The notes beneath the pieces are model-generated. The model saw only the letters and a program-made list of their open reading frames with translations, made no database searches and was not told where the DNA came from. Positions 1 to 8,284 of a DNA stretch of 64,000 nt are shown here, in pieces; within the stretch, counting starts at the first letter, position 1; each line of letters opens with the position of its first letter. The position numbers and the translations under genes are program-made. The DNA comes from JBBRBB01 sp038206235 (lineage in GTDB: Bacteria; Bacteroidota; Bacteroidia; Chitinophagales; Chitinophagaceae): assembly GCA_038206235.1 (NCBI GenBank), contig JBBRBB010000010.1, positions 59,460 to 123,459 on the forward strand, in the 5' to 3' direction.

Positions 1-996
1 CATGGTAATGTAGTTTTTGTGTGCGAGTATAGAAGAGGAAGGCTATTGAGTGATAAACTTATAAATGGAGTTCACTTTACAACTGCGCAGCAATTCCTTG
101 CTTATTACAGAGCTTTCCAAGATGCACGTGGCGCAATCCGTTCCATTATTAAAAGAAATGGTGTAGCCGGAACTCCTTATAAGTTTGATGAAACTAATAT
201 TTTTTTGGGAGGTTTTAGTGCAGGAGCTGGTTGCGCGTTAAATGCCGCATATTATGACCAGGCAATGTTAGACTCCATAGACGGAGGCGCAGCTCATGAT
301 AAACTTGGCAATCTCGATGGAGACTATTACTATGGTGAACCTACTATAAATTATCGAATTAAATTGCGTGGAGTGCTAAATGCTTGGGGAAATGCTTTTT
401 TAAGCTTAGCTGGTATCACCGACCCGGCAACATATTTTGCTAATTCTCTAAGAACACCGTTAATTTCTTTTCATGGAGCGCAAGACCAGGTTGTTGCTCC
501 TTACGACCAACAAGCAGTATATTTTCCTGGAGTGCCTCAAGACCCTTCATCAAAAACTGATTATGACCCTCTTCATACGGGTGTTGTAGTTAACCCAGAA
601 ACAAGATGCCTGCCAGGAAATGCCATTTACGCTTTATCTTATAGTACAATAAATGATATTGATGCAGGACGTTTCGGCAGTAAAAAAATGTATTGTTTTT
701 TGAAAAGTCTCACTTACACAGAATTGTATGTGGATCTCGACATGCATCATGGCGTTCAGATCGTCTCTGATAATTTTGGAAACACAGGCTTTACTATTAT
801 TGAACAAACTTATGATTATATAGCCCAAAGAGTTGGTACTTTCTTTCAGGCAATATTGTGGGACGAATCTCATCCTGGTTTTCTAAATACATTAAGCTCA
901 TCAAACAGGTTGTTTGTTGATTGCGTTAATAACCGCACAGATTGCCAGACAGTAAATCCTATTTGTCCAAATGATGACCCAAATTTTTGTAATTAA
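1..996 (+). CDS. Secreted alpha/beta-hydrolase (esterase-like), 5' end outside window
   Basis: The frame is open to the first base (reading H-G-N-V-V-F-V before the GTG at 19), so the gene begins before the window and the GTG is not its start. A nucleophile elbow GFSAGAG lies about 67 residues after that GTG. A later HGAQDQVV segment could supply the acid and DMHHGVQ the histidine, which together give the catalytic triad of alpha/beta-hydrolases of the esterase/PHB-depolymerase type. The visible C-terminus is cysteine-rich (CVNNRTDCQTVNPICPN) and has no T9SS domain. The substrate is unknown. A delta-60 repeat secreted protein follows 16 bases downstream on the same strand, so the two are probably cotranscribed. 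Confidence 0.75.
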   Translation, partial: HGNVVFVCEYRRGRLLSDKLINGVHFTTAQQFLAYYRAFQDARGAIRSIIKRNGVAGTPYKFDETNIFLGGFSAGAGCALNAAYYDQAMLDSIDGGAAHDKLGNLDGDYYYGEPTINYRIKLRGVLNAWGNAFLSLAGITDPATYFANSLRTPLISFHGAQDQVVAPYDQQAVYFPGVPQDPSSKTDYDPLHTGVVVNPETRCLPGNAIYALSYSTINDIDAGRFGSKKMYCFLKSLTYTELYVDLDMHHGVQIVSDNFGNTGFTIIEQTYDYIAQRVGTFFQAILWDESHPGFLNTLSSSNRLFVDCVNNRTDCQTVNPICPNDDPNFCN

Positions 997-1012
997 TATT
1001 AAAATTTTTTTT

Positions 1013-2929
1013 ATGAAATATATATTTGTATTGTTCGGAATTTTTAATGCTTTTTATGCTTTAGCTCAACCTTTAGCTTCTGCCCGCATTCCCGGTACAC
1101 TTGATTCTACTTTTAGTACTAACGGAAAGTTCACATTGCCCAATATTGGCAATGGAATATATGATGCTGCTGTACAAGCGGATGATAAAATTTTACAAAC
1201 AGGGGTACATAGTAAACTTAATTCATCTGATAGAAATGGTGTAATGCTTATACGCTATGAAAAAGATGGCGGCTTGGACACAAAATTTGGTGACAGTGGT
1301 ATCGCAATAACAGATTTGCCTGACTATTATACTGAAACGGCATATAAGGTAATTGCCCTGAGGGATGGACATATACTGGTAATGATAGCTATGAGACCTC
1401 TTCTAAATTACTACTATAGTTGTGTTGGAGTATTGCGTTATAAAAGCGATGGCACTCTTGATTCTTCTTTTGGAGTAAACGGGTTGGCAGTAACCGAGTT
1501 TAGTAATGGAAATACAAGAACTGAATTATTCACCACTAACATGGTATTGCAGGATGACGGTAAAATACTGATAAGCGGTTACTACCATCCTAATTGGGAG
1601 GGCAACGATGGAGATATTTTTATAATACGCTATACACAAGATGGCAAACCAGATGAAAGCTTTGGGATTAATGGGATTGACTGGCTCAATTTAGCTGTTG
1701 TTGAATATGCAAAAGACATGCAACTGAAAGCCGATGGTAAAATAATGCTTGCCACTCTAACTGTGAATGCTGCTTACAGCATTAATAATTATTTATTAGT
1801 GCGGCTGTCGCCTGATGGAAGTTTCGATAATACTTTTGGAACAAATGGCATTGTTGACCCTGATACATCTTACCCCAAACCTGCTTATACTATAGACCAT
1901 TTAGCTATACGTGATGATGGAAAAATGGTAAGTGCCGGAGTAGCAGCCTGCGACATATTTGGGCTGTCCTGCAAGAAACTAATAGTAGCAGGGTATAATG
2001 AAGATGGCAGCATAGATGAAAACTTTGGAGATAAAGGAAAAACTACACTTCAAATACAAGGCAGAACTTTTGCACCAAACGATATACTGCTACAGAACAA
2101 TGGTAAAATATTAGTGGCAGGTGATGGAAGTGACGCTGCGGGAACATCAAGTGAGGATTTTTTTATTGTTCGTTACAATATCAGCGGGACGCTTGATTCA
2201 TCATTTGGTGAAAATGGTATAACAACAACGGATTTTAGTGATATAACAGGTTCCACTTCTTATGATATTGCACAGTCAGTATGTTTACAAAGCAACGGTG
2301 AAATTATTGCAGCAGGTACATCAGAACATCCCTTTCCCAAACCTAAACAATTTTTTTCTCTTGCTCGTTACTACGGAGATCCTTTACAACAATCGTGGAT
2401 AACAAAAATCAAACGATGGATTCGCAATCACATCCTGCACTTCCAGGATTTGCAGGCTAACAACACAGCTTATTATGCAATTGAAAAAAGCAACAACAAC
2501 AACAGCAGCTTTAAAGAAGTTGCAAGAATAGAGAAATCAGAAGTCGGAAATCAGACATCAGAAATGCACAGGTATGTTCTTCCATCAACTGTCAACAGTC
2601 AACAGTCAACTGAAAGCTTCTACCGCATTAAGGCAATTGGTAAAGATGGCAGCGTTGCTTATTCAGATGTTATAAGCGAAACAGATAATAATAGTTCTGC
2701 ATTCAACATGTTCCCAAATCCTGTAAAAGATGTTTTACATGTTACAGGTTTAAGTGCAACAAATAAAACCACACTCACAATTTCAAATGTGCAGGGAAAT
2801 ATAATGAAGGGAGCAAGTGTGCAGGCAGGCAGTTATAATTTCAACGTGAGCCAATTAAAACAGGGAACTTATTATTTACAAGTAAAAACAGATGGAAAAC
2901 CTGATACGTACAAATTCATTAAAGAGTGA
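1013..2929 (+). CDS. Secreted delta-60 repeat protein with T9SS sorting domain
   Basis: About 638 residues. The ATG at 1013 is preferred over the one at 971 because it gives a clean signal peptide (MKYIFVLFGIFNAFYALAQ), while 971 lies inside the upstream gene. The body holds about seven to eight repeats of the form G-x-L-D-x-x-F-G-x-x-G followed by a strand reading I-L-V-A-G, the delta-60 (DUF5122) beta-propeller-like repeat. The last 80 residues (MFPNPVKDVLHVTG onward, ending YKFIKE) match a type A T9SS C-terminal sorting domain, so the product is probably carried across the outer membrane by T9SS and anchored or released. The linker at about residues 508-535 is encoded by short repeated DNA phrases (2533-2566 and 2585-2612), described separately. 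The role is unknown; surface adhesion or binding is a guess. Confidence 0.8.
   Translation: MKYIFVLFGIFNAFYALAQPLASARIPGTLDSTFSTNGKFTLPNIGNGIYDAAVQADDKILQTGVHSKLNSSDRNGVMLIRYEKDGGLDTKFGDSGIAITDLPDYYTETAYKVIALRDGHILVMIAMRPLLNYYYSCVGVLRYKSDGTLDSSFGVNGLAVTEFSNGNTRTELFTTNMVLQDDGKILISGYYHPNWEGNDGDIFIIRYTQDGKPDESFGINGIDWLNLAVVEYAKDMQLKADGKIMLATLTVNAAYSINNYLLVRLSPDGSFDNTFGTNGIVDPDTSYPKPAYTIDHLAIRDDGKMVSAGVAACDIFGLSCKKLIVAGYNEDGSIDENFGDKGKTTLQIQGRTFAPNDILLQNNGKILVAGDGSDAAGTSSEDFFIVRYNISGTLDSSFGENGITTTDFSDITGSTSYDIAQSVCLQSNGEIIAAGTSEHPFPKPKQFFSLARYYGDPLQQSWITKIKRWIRNHILHFQDLQANNTAYYAIEKSNNNNSSFKEVARIEKSEVGNQTSEMHRYVLPSTVNSQQSTESFYRIKAIGKDGSVAYSDVISETDNNSSAFNMFPNPVKDVLHVTGLSATNKTTLTISNVQGNIMKGASVQAGSYNFNVSQLKQGTYYLQVKTDGKPDTYKFIKE
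2533..2612 (+). repeat. Short-phrase repeats inside a coding region
   Basis: Two phrase arrays lie in frame in the delta-60 gene. At 2533-2566 variants of GAAATCAGA recur three times. At 2585-2612 the unit GTCAACA recurs as three tandem 7-mers. They encode the Ser/Gln/Thr-rich linker before the sorting domain. The composition is like that of the intergenic phrase arrays at 7042, 8141 and 19958. Confidence 0.6.
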
Positions 2930-2965
2930 TTATAGAAATAAGAATTCAAACAATTCATTTATGAA

Positions 2966-2992
2966 AAAAGGCTTCGCATTCCGAAGCCTTTT
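2966..2992 (+). terminator. Rho-independent-type hairpin after the delta-60 gene
   Basis: A perfect 11-bp stem AAAAGGCTTCG / CGAAGCCTTTT with a 5-base loop (CATTC), the right arm ending in a T run, lies 37 bases after the stop codon at 2929. With A on the left and T on the right it could act in both directions, which suits its place between convergent genes. Confidence 0.7.
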
Positions 2993-3066
2993 CAATTCAA
3001 AACGATTTATTTCTTATGGAAATATTCTCAACTCTGCAACGATATTTAAAAGAATAAATGCAATAT

Positions 3067-3095
3067 CGGTCAGACGGCTCAAAGCCGTCTGACCG
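3067..3095. repeat. REP-like palindrome, copy 1
   Basis: A perfect 13-bp inverted repeat CGGTCAGACGGCT / AGCCGTCTGACCG with a 3-base loop, lying 14 bases beyond the stop of the convergent minus-strand gene. It has no T tract. The right arm AGCCGTCTGACCG recurs exactly at 54633-54645 inside a related, imperfect palindrome, so this is a dispersed element rather than only a terminator. Confidence 0.6.
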
Positions 3096-3108
3096 TATGA
3101 ACTTAATT

Positions 3109-5010
3109 CTATTTCTGAACAAATAATTTTTGCAATAAGCTGGTTCCGTTTACCTGACATTTCACTACATAATATCCATTCTTAACCGAACTGATATTTA
3201 TGTTTACATTATTATCTCCTTTATGAGCAGTAATTGCTTTTTCGAGCATTACATTTCCATCAAAGTTCAAAATTTGAACAGGCACATTTGCAGCCTCATT
3301 ACTTTTAAATGAAATTATAATGTAATTGTTTGCTGGGTTAGGTATAATTTTTAAACCAGATTCTGAAGGCTGGGCATTTATATTTTCTGATATAGGTGCA
3401 GAGGCATTGATCTTAAAATGCACCACATTGGTAGCCCAGTTTGGTGTAGGATTATAATTACCGGTAAACCAGAATGAGCCATCAGTGGGGTCGGTAACCA
3501 TGCCATTATAATCACCATAGCGATTAGAAGATGTTTGTGAAGCGCTGCCTGCTTTGGCAATGGTTTCCGGCGCTGTTAAATTTCCTGATGCATCATTTAT
3601 ATTTCGCCCTGTAACTCTTATACCGGGGAATAAAGTTGTGCCTGAACTATTATATCCCAGTGCAATGGTTCCATTTGAATTTATAGTAACGCTTCCCATA
3701 AATCTGTGCGAGCCATCATTTGGTGAATATGTTCCCTGCTGAAACACCGTCCAGTCTGCTGTGCCAATTTTTCTCAACTCATACCATCTTACTCCCGCAA
3801 CACCATCGCCGCGGGCATCACTCATGTGTGTGCACACAATAGATTGATACGTTCCAAAATTTCTATATTGCGCCTTATCCATAATAATTCCGCCGAGCGC
3901 ATCTAATTTGCGGCTTACATCTTTCTGCGGTATGCAACTGCCTGCATTCAAATCATTGGTGCAAAGCCTGCTGTCGTACGTTGCAATATTTACAACAAAA
4001 GGACCTGTGATAGTTGAGTTGGAGGAATTTGCCCAGTCAATTTGCATGGTAAAAAGTTCCAGCTTATCTACATTGCTTGCAGATGACCACGCATCATCAA
4101 ACACACGCATCATTACTGCATTAGAGTTTGAGGGCGGTTGTGTATTGCCTGTAACAGTTACTGGTGATAATGATTGTATGCCGCCACCGGGAAAGTCTTT
4201 GAGATGAAATTTTTGAACCCTCCCTGCGGCCGCACCTGTAATCATTTTATTTCTGTCCAAAGTCCAAACGATAGGTCCGCCGGAATTAGTAGTTACGAAA
4301 TAAGAATTTCCCCACACACTAATTTTTGGATAGTCTGGAAAGTCTCCAAAAAATAATCCGCCTGCACCCACACTGTACACGTAATATTCACCCGTGGGAT
4401 CATTTGTTTTTGATACGCATATTGTAAGATTACTTGAAAAGAAAAGATTGCCGCCAATCACTAACATAATAAATCTGTCTGCCTGTGCATCATAAACTAT
4501 ACTGGGGTCGCCAATATTGCTGCTGCCTGCAATGCTTGATACGCTTTTGCTGTTTACAAGCAGAGCGCCTGTTTGCTTATTCCAAATACGGATAAGTGTA
4601 CCCGAACCATTTACCATTTGCACTACATGATGAGGCCCCACAGCAAGCGTGTTATCAGAAGGCTCCACATTGCCAACAGATAAACCATCCCAGTTTGATA
4701 GTATTTGTATGGCAGAAGATGCGGGCTGATTTTCCTGCGCATAATTTTTTTGCAGCACAGGGTCTTCTCCATGCGGATATGCGTTGGGATTTATGTATGG
4801 CATAATATTTTTTAAGGATGCATTTTCCGGGGCTTCCTGCTTTTCATCTTTTGAAATAATTTCTGATTTTATTTGTGAAAGCTTTGGAGAAACCTTTACC
4901 AGCTTCATTTCGGCTTGTTCATAAGGATGCACAGAAATTATTTTTTTCTGAGCTTGTGCATAAAAAATTATGCTGCTGCTTAACAGTAATAAGAATAAAT
5001 TTTTTTTCAT
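3109..5010 (-). CDS. Large secreted protein with T9SS sorting domain, function unknown
   Basis: 633 residues. The start is set by a clear signal peptide (MKKNLFLLLLSSSIIFYAQA, then QKK). The body contains segments such as NWDGLSVGNVEPSDNTLAVG, PSIVYDAQADRFIMLV and DPTDGSFWFTGNY, which look like repeated strands of an all-beta, propeller-like fold; I cannot assign a named domain. The C-terminus (GLKIIPNPANNYIIISFKS ... LLQKLFVQK) is a typical T9SS type A sorting domain, so the product is probably surface-exposed or released. It is the last gene of a minus-strand run but is separated from ccmB by 73 bases and is unrelated to it in role. Transcription probably ends at one of the hairpins at 2966 or 3067. 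Confidence 0.75.
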   Translation of the reverse strand: MKKNLFLLLLSSSIIFYAQAQKKIISVHPYEQAEMKLVKVSPKLSQIKSEIISKDEKQEAPENASLKNIMPYINPNAYPHGEDPVLQKNYAQENQPASSAIQILSNWDGLSVGNVEPSDNTLAVGPHHVVQMVNGSGTLIRIWNKQTGALLVNSKSVSSIAGSSNIGDPSIVYDAQADRFIMLVIGGNLFFSSNLTICVSKTNDPTGEYYVYSVGAGGLFFGDFPDYPKISVWGNSYFVTTNSGGPIVWTLDRNKMITGAAAGRVQKFHLKDFPGGGIQSLSPVTVTGNTQPPSNSNAVMMRVFDDAWSSASNVDKLELFTMQIDWANSSNSTITGPFVVNIATYDSRLCTNDLNAGSCIPQKDVSRKLDALGGIIMDKAQYRNFGTYQSIVCTHMSDARGDGVAGVRWYELRKIGTADWTVFQQGTYSPNDGSHRFMGSVTINSNGTIALGYNSSGTTLFPGIRVTGRNINDASGNLTAPETIAKAGSASQTSSNRYGDYNGMVTDPTDGSFWFTGNYNPTPNWATNVVHFKINASAPISENINAQPSESGLKIIPNPANNYIIISFKSNEAANVPVQILNFDGNVMLEKAITAHKGDNNVNINISSVKNGYYVVKCQVNGTSLLQKLFVQK

Positions 5011-5083
5011 GATGCAAGGTTTTTAAATTTAAAATTTTAGATAAGGCTTAAAGTTATGGTGTAAAAAATGAAATAGCAAGATA

Positions 5084-5743
5084 TTAATCCTTCCATAAAA
5101 AAGGGAACAAAATAACAGCGAGCATAATTATTAAAACATCTAACAGAATTAACAGCAAAACCATCTGCCATAAGCCTGATTGCACCACAGGATGAAAAGC
5201 AGTAACAGAAATTTTATTTAATAATAATAATTGCGGCACTATTACCGGGAAACCCATAATAGCCATTAAAGCAGCCTGCTGATGCGCTTTTGCTGCAATG
5301 GATGCAAGAAAAGTAAACACAAAGCTTAAACCAATCGCTCCCAAAAAACTGAGACCCGCAAATTGCATAAAATGGTTTAGCGGATTACCGAGTAATAAAA
5401 TAAATATCAGCAGGGTCAATATGCTCATCAAGAGCATTAGCAGCGCATTAAATATTAATTTGGATAGCACATAATCTTTTGCCCCGGCAATTGAATAATA
5501 GTAAAGCATACGACCTTTACTATCCTGCAAAAAACTTTTGGCAACTGCGTTTATAGAAACGAATAATTGTATCATCCAGAAAAGCGCATTCCATATTTCT
5601 TCTTCCGGTTTTCCTGCAGACAGGTAAACAATAAAAACGGTTGAAGCAACATATAAAAGAATACCGTAAAAAGTGTATTGCAGGCGAATCTCTAAAAGAA
5701 TGTCTTTTTTTACAAGAGTGATGATATGGTTAAAGCTGTTCAT
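5084..5743 (-). CDS. ccmB: Heme exporter protein B (cytochrome c maturation)
   Basis: 219 residues with about six hydrophobic segments and the CcmB pattern: an N-terminal amphipathic stretch (LVKKDILLEIRLQYTFYGIL), then VFIVYLSAG, a central KSFLQDSKGRMLYYYSIAG loop and a PVIVPQLLL segment. CcmB is the integral-membrane part of the CcmAB(C) system that works in heme delivery for cytochrome c maturation. No ccmA or ccmC is adjacent in the window; in Bacteroidota ccm genes are often split, so this is not a defect. It lies 113 bases after ribH on the same strand. The assignment rests on the overall sequence pattern and length, which fits the family's roughly 220 residues. Confidence 0.85.
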   Translation of the reverse strand: MNSFNHIITLVKKDILLEIRLQYTFYGILLYVASTVFIVYLSAGKPEEEIWNALFWMIQLFVSINAVAKSFLQDSKGRMLYYYSIAGAKDYVLSKLIFNALLMLLMSILTLLIFILLLGNPLNHFMQFAGLSFLGAIGLSFVFTFLASIAAKAHQQAALMAIMGFPVIVPQLLLLNKISVTAFHPVVQSGLWQMVLLLILLDVLIIMLAVILFPFLWKD

Positions 5744-5856
5744 GCAGAAGCAAAAATAAATGACAAATATTCAAAGCAGTAAATTGTAATTATTATAATA
5801 AGCATTTGAAGAAAGAGTTCATTATGAAAAGAGAAATATTTTACACACAAAAAAAA

Positions 5857-6339
5857 TCATTTCCTTAATGAACGGTTTAGTGCTATCATCTTTAATGCAG
5901 CGATAGCGGCCTCTTCACCTTTATTTCCATGTACACCGCCTGCTCTGTCCAATGCTTGTTGTTCATTATCTACAGTGAGCACACAAAAAATTATTGGAAC
6001 ATTCAATGTAATGTTGAGGGATGTAATACCTTCTGTTACTGACTTACACACATATTCAAAATGCGGAGTGCCACCGCGTATCACTACTCCCAACGTGATA
6101 AAAGCATCAGTCTTTGGCTGATTACTTTCTGCATAAGCTTTTACGGCAAAAGGAATTTCAATGGCGCCGGGAACAGTGTATGTTTTATATTTTATGCCAA
6201 GGGATTTGAGGATTTTAATTGTGCCCTCTTCAAGCTTGTTTACAATGGTAGGATTCCATTCGGTTTTTACAATAACAATAAAGGCATCCTCAATTGCGGG
6301 AATGCCTTCGTATAAAATTTTATTTCCTTTCGAAGCCAT
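5857..6339 (-). CDS. ribH: 6,7-dimethyl-8-ribityllumazine synthase
   Basis: 160 residues, normal for RibH. It condenses 5-amino-6-ribitylaminouracil with 3,4-dihydroxy-2-butanone 4-phosphate, the penultimate step of riboflavin synthesis, in the cytoplasm as a large oligomer. Diagnostic segments are VPGAIEIPFAVKAYA (ribityl/phosphate binding), ITLGVVIRGGTPHFEYVC (containing the catalytic His) and GVHGNKGEEAAIAALKMI at the C-terminus. It starts 4 bases after the stop of the TPR gene, so the two are surely cotranscribed. Flavin supply may be relevant to the ApbE operon about 6 kb away, but that is only suggestive. Confidence 0.95.
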   Translation of the reverse strand: MASKGNKILYEGIPAIEDAFIVIVKTEWNPTIVNKLEEGTIKILKSLGIKYKTYTVPGAIEIPFAVKAYAESNQPKTDAFITLGVVIRGGTPHFEYVCKSVTEGITSLNITLNVPIIFCVLTVDNEQQALDRAGGVHGNKGEEAAIAALKMIALNRSLRK

Positions 6340-6343
6340 GATT

Positions 6344-7039
6344 TTATTTTACGCTAAAATCGTTTGGTTCAATACTTAAGCGATAAATATATTTACCCGC
6401 TTCGTAACCTCTTTCTGTTTGCGGAAATTTTTCTTTAATCTGTTTGTATGTTGCAAGCGCTTCGCTGTTTTTGCCAAGTGTCTCTAATTTCAATGCTGCA
6501 CGAAATAAATATTCTGATGCAATGGTTTCATCCTTATCAAATGTTTCGGCAGCTTTCTTATAATAATTTACGGCGTCATCATTTTTTCCCAGTTCACTGT
6601 ATGCATCGCCCAAACAACCATACGCCATCATTTGCACCTGCTTTGCATCGGTGCTAAAGTCTTTCAAATATTTTACTGCATTATTAAAATCTCCCAATTT
6701 TAAATAACAAACACCGGCATAATATTTTGAGAGATTGGCTTGTTTTGTTCCGCCATAACTATTCATGATGTACAAAAAACCTTTGCTTACACCATCACCA
6801 TTAAGAGCCAGCTTAACTGAATCTTCTGCAAAATATTGCTGCGCTTTAAAAATGGCGTCTGAGGCCTGGTCTCCTTTCGGCTTCACTATATAATTGGTGT
6901 AAGCATACCAGCCTGCAATAAGAACTATAATAGCTGTAACGCCAATAGCAATTGGTTTTTGATATTTCTGCAAAACAGTTTTTGCTTTTAGCATTGGATC
7001 GTGTCCGGTATGTGCCTCATGTACTTTCTTCTCAGTCAT
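6344..7039 (-). CDS. Membrane-anchored tetratricopeptide repeat protein
   Basis: 231 residues. The N-terminal 40 residues are cytoplasmic and charged, followed by one transmembrane helix (PIAIGVTAIIVLIAGWYAY, about residues 30-48). The rest is TPR-like helical hairpins, with motifs YYAGVCYLKLGDFNNAVKYL, GCLGDAYSELGKNDDAVNYY and ALATYKQIKEKFPQTERG. The layout is that of YfgM-like ancillary proteins: a single N-terminal anchor with TPRs on the outer side. The precise role is unknown; family members act as periplasmic chaperone partners of the Sec translocon. TPR followed directly by ribH is, as I recall, a frequent order in Bacteroidota. Confidence 0.75.
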   Translation of the reverse strand: MTEKKVHEAHTGHDPMLKAKTVLQKYQKPIAIGVTAIIVLIAGWYAYTNYIVKPKGDQASDAIFKAQQYFAEDSVKLALNGDGVSKGFLYIMNSYGGTKQANLSKYYAGVCYLKLGDFNNAVKYLKDFSTDAKQVQMMAYGCLGDAYSELGKNDDAVNYYKKAAETFDKDETIASEYLFRAALKLETLGKNSEALATYKQIKEKFPQTERGYEAGKYIYRLSIEPNDFSVK

Positions 7040-7041
7040 TA

Positions 7042-7106
7042 TAAATTTTGAATTTGAGTTATGAATTTTGAATTATTAATGATTGTCTACTCCCTACTCC
7101 CTACTG
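7042..7106. repeat. Intergenic short-phrase repeat array
   Basis: Between pdhA and the TPR gene. The left half repeats variants of (T)GAATTTTGAATT three times (7046-7074). The right half is CTACTCC-CTACTCC-CTACTG, a 7-base unit in tandem (7087-7106). The array fills almost the whole 69-base gap and ends 2 bases short of the pdhA stop codon. Confidence 0.55.
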
Positions 7107-7108
7107 CT

Positions 7109-8104
7109 TTAGTTTGTAATAAAAGGATAATTCACATCTGCATACACATCTTTCAGCACTTCACTTGCATCAGGCCAAGGACTCTCTTCTGCAAACTTTA
7201 CGCTCTCTTCTACAATTTTATTTATGCGCTCATCTATCTCAGCTATTTCTTCATCCCTTGCAAAATTATTTTCTTTAATCGTATGTAATATCATTGTTAT
7301 AGGGTCTTTCGACTTGTACTCATCTACCTCTTCTTTGGTGCGGTATTTCTGCGGGTCAGAAATGGAATGCCCTTTATAGCGATATGTTTTTAATTCAAGC
7401 AAGGTAGGGCCGCCTGCTTCCCTGCAGCGTTTTACAGCCCTTGTAATAGCATCATGCACGGCTTCGGCGCTCATACCATCTACCTTATCGGCAGGCATTT
7501 CATAAGCATCGGCAAGTTTATAAATATCAATCACATTCGAAGTGCGCTCTATCGAAGTGCCCATTGCATAATGATTGTTTTCACAAATAAAAACAACAGG
7601 CAATTTCCAAATCATAGCAAGGTTAAATATTTCATGCAGCATTCCCTGCCGTGCAGCGCCGTCACCAAAAAAGCAGAGCACTGCATTATCGGTTCCCTTA
7701 TATTGCTCAGCAAAAGCAAGCCCTGCACCCGTACCTATTTGTGCGCCAACAATTCCATGACCGCCAAAAAAATAATGCTCTTTACTAAACAAATGCATGC
7801 TGCCGCCTTTCCCTTTTGCGCAACCTGTTGCTTTGCCAAAAAGCTCTGCCATGCAGGCATTTGCGCTCACACCCTTTGCAAGAGCAAGACCATGGTCGCG
7901 GTAAGCGGTAATAAAAATATCTTCCTGCCGTGTTGCTGTAATACAGCCTGCAGCAATAGCTTCCTGTCCTATGTATGCATGAAAGAAGCCGCGTATTTTG
8001 CCGGCCATTTTATACATCTCCTCAGCCTTTAATTCAAACTGACGGATTAGCTGCATTAATTCGTACCAGTATAAATAAGTTTCTTTAGAAAATTTAGTTG
8101 GCAC
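7109..8104 (-). CDS. pdhA: Pyruvate dehydrogenase E1 component, alpha subunit
   Basis: 331 residues, standard for the separate alpha chain of the heterotetrameric E1. It decarboxylates pyruvate with thiamine diphosphate and passes the acetyl group to E2. The ThDP/Mg motif is visible as GDGAARQGMLHEIFNLA...ENNHYAMGT (about residues 150-182). Also clear are HAYIGQEAIAAG near the N-terminus, RDHGLALAKGV, GKGGSMHLFS and YRYKGHSISDP (loop with the conserved His/Ser). The beta subunit is not adjacent on either side in the window. First gene of the minus-strand run that continues to ribH and ccmB; the intervening gap contains a phrase-repeat array. Confidence 0.95.
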   Translation of the reverse strand: MPTKFSKETYLYWYELMQLIRQFELKAEEMYKMAGKIRGFFHAYIGQEAIAAGCITATRQEDIFITAYRDHGLALAKGVSANACMAELFGKATGCAKGKGGSMHLFSKEHYFFGGHGIVGAQIGTGAGLAFAEQYKGTDNAVLCFFGDGAARQGMLHEIFNLAMIWKLPVVFICENNHYAMGTSIERTSNVIDIYKLADAYEMPADKVDGMSAEAVHDAITRAVKRCREAGGPTLLELKTYRYKGHSISDPQKYRTKEEVDEYKSKDPITMILHTIKENNFARDEEIAEIDERINKIVEESVKFAEESPWPDASEVLKDVYADVNYPFITN

Positions 8105-8140
8105 TTACAAGGAAATTTTAAGGGGGCAAATATAGGAGTT

Positions 8141-8214
8141 AATGTGCTAATGAGCCAATGTGCTGATGTGCTAATGTGGAATTAGGAATTAGGAATTGGG
8201 GATTTGGAATTAGG
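8141..8214. repeat. Intergenic short-phrase repeat array between divergent genes
   Basis: Two adjoining arrays. 8141-8179 holds four variants of AATGTGCTAATG (with GAGCCAATGTGCTGATGTGC). 8180-8214 holds AATTAGG or AATTGGG units (AATTAGGAATTAGGAATTGG, then GATTTGGAATTAGG). The arrays fill the space between pdhA and the CtlX-like gene, exactly where promoters for both should lie. The nominal TTG start at 8204 sits inside this repeat and is therefore unlikely. Confidence 0.65.
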
Positions 8215-8284
8215 ACGGGCATTTAAATATTTATATTATCTTCTCTATTTAATTTTACCTTTTTTAATAAAATATAAAAATCTC

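Noticed and set aside
7454..8032. 192-codon plus-strand ORF opposite pdhA
   Set aside because: It is the reverse complement frame of a clear dehydrogenase gene; its Cys/His-rich sequence comes from pdhA codons read backwards.
8204..8284. Upstream TTG start extending the CtlX-like protein by 27 residues
   Set aside because: The codon lies inside a short-phrase repeat array and the extension is a hydrophobic stretch without counterpart in the family; the TTG at 8285 fits the family N-terminus.
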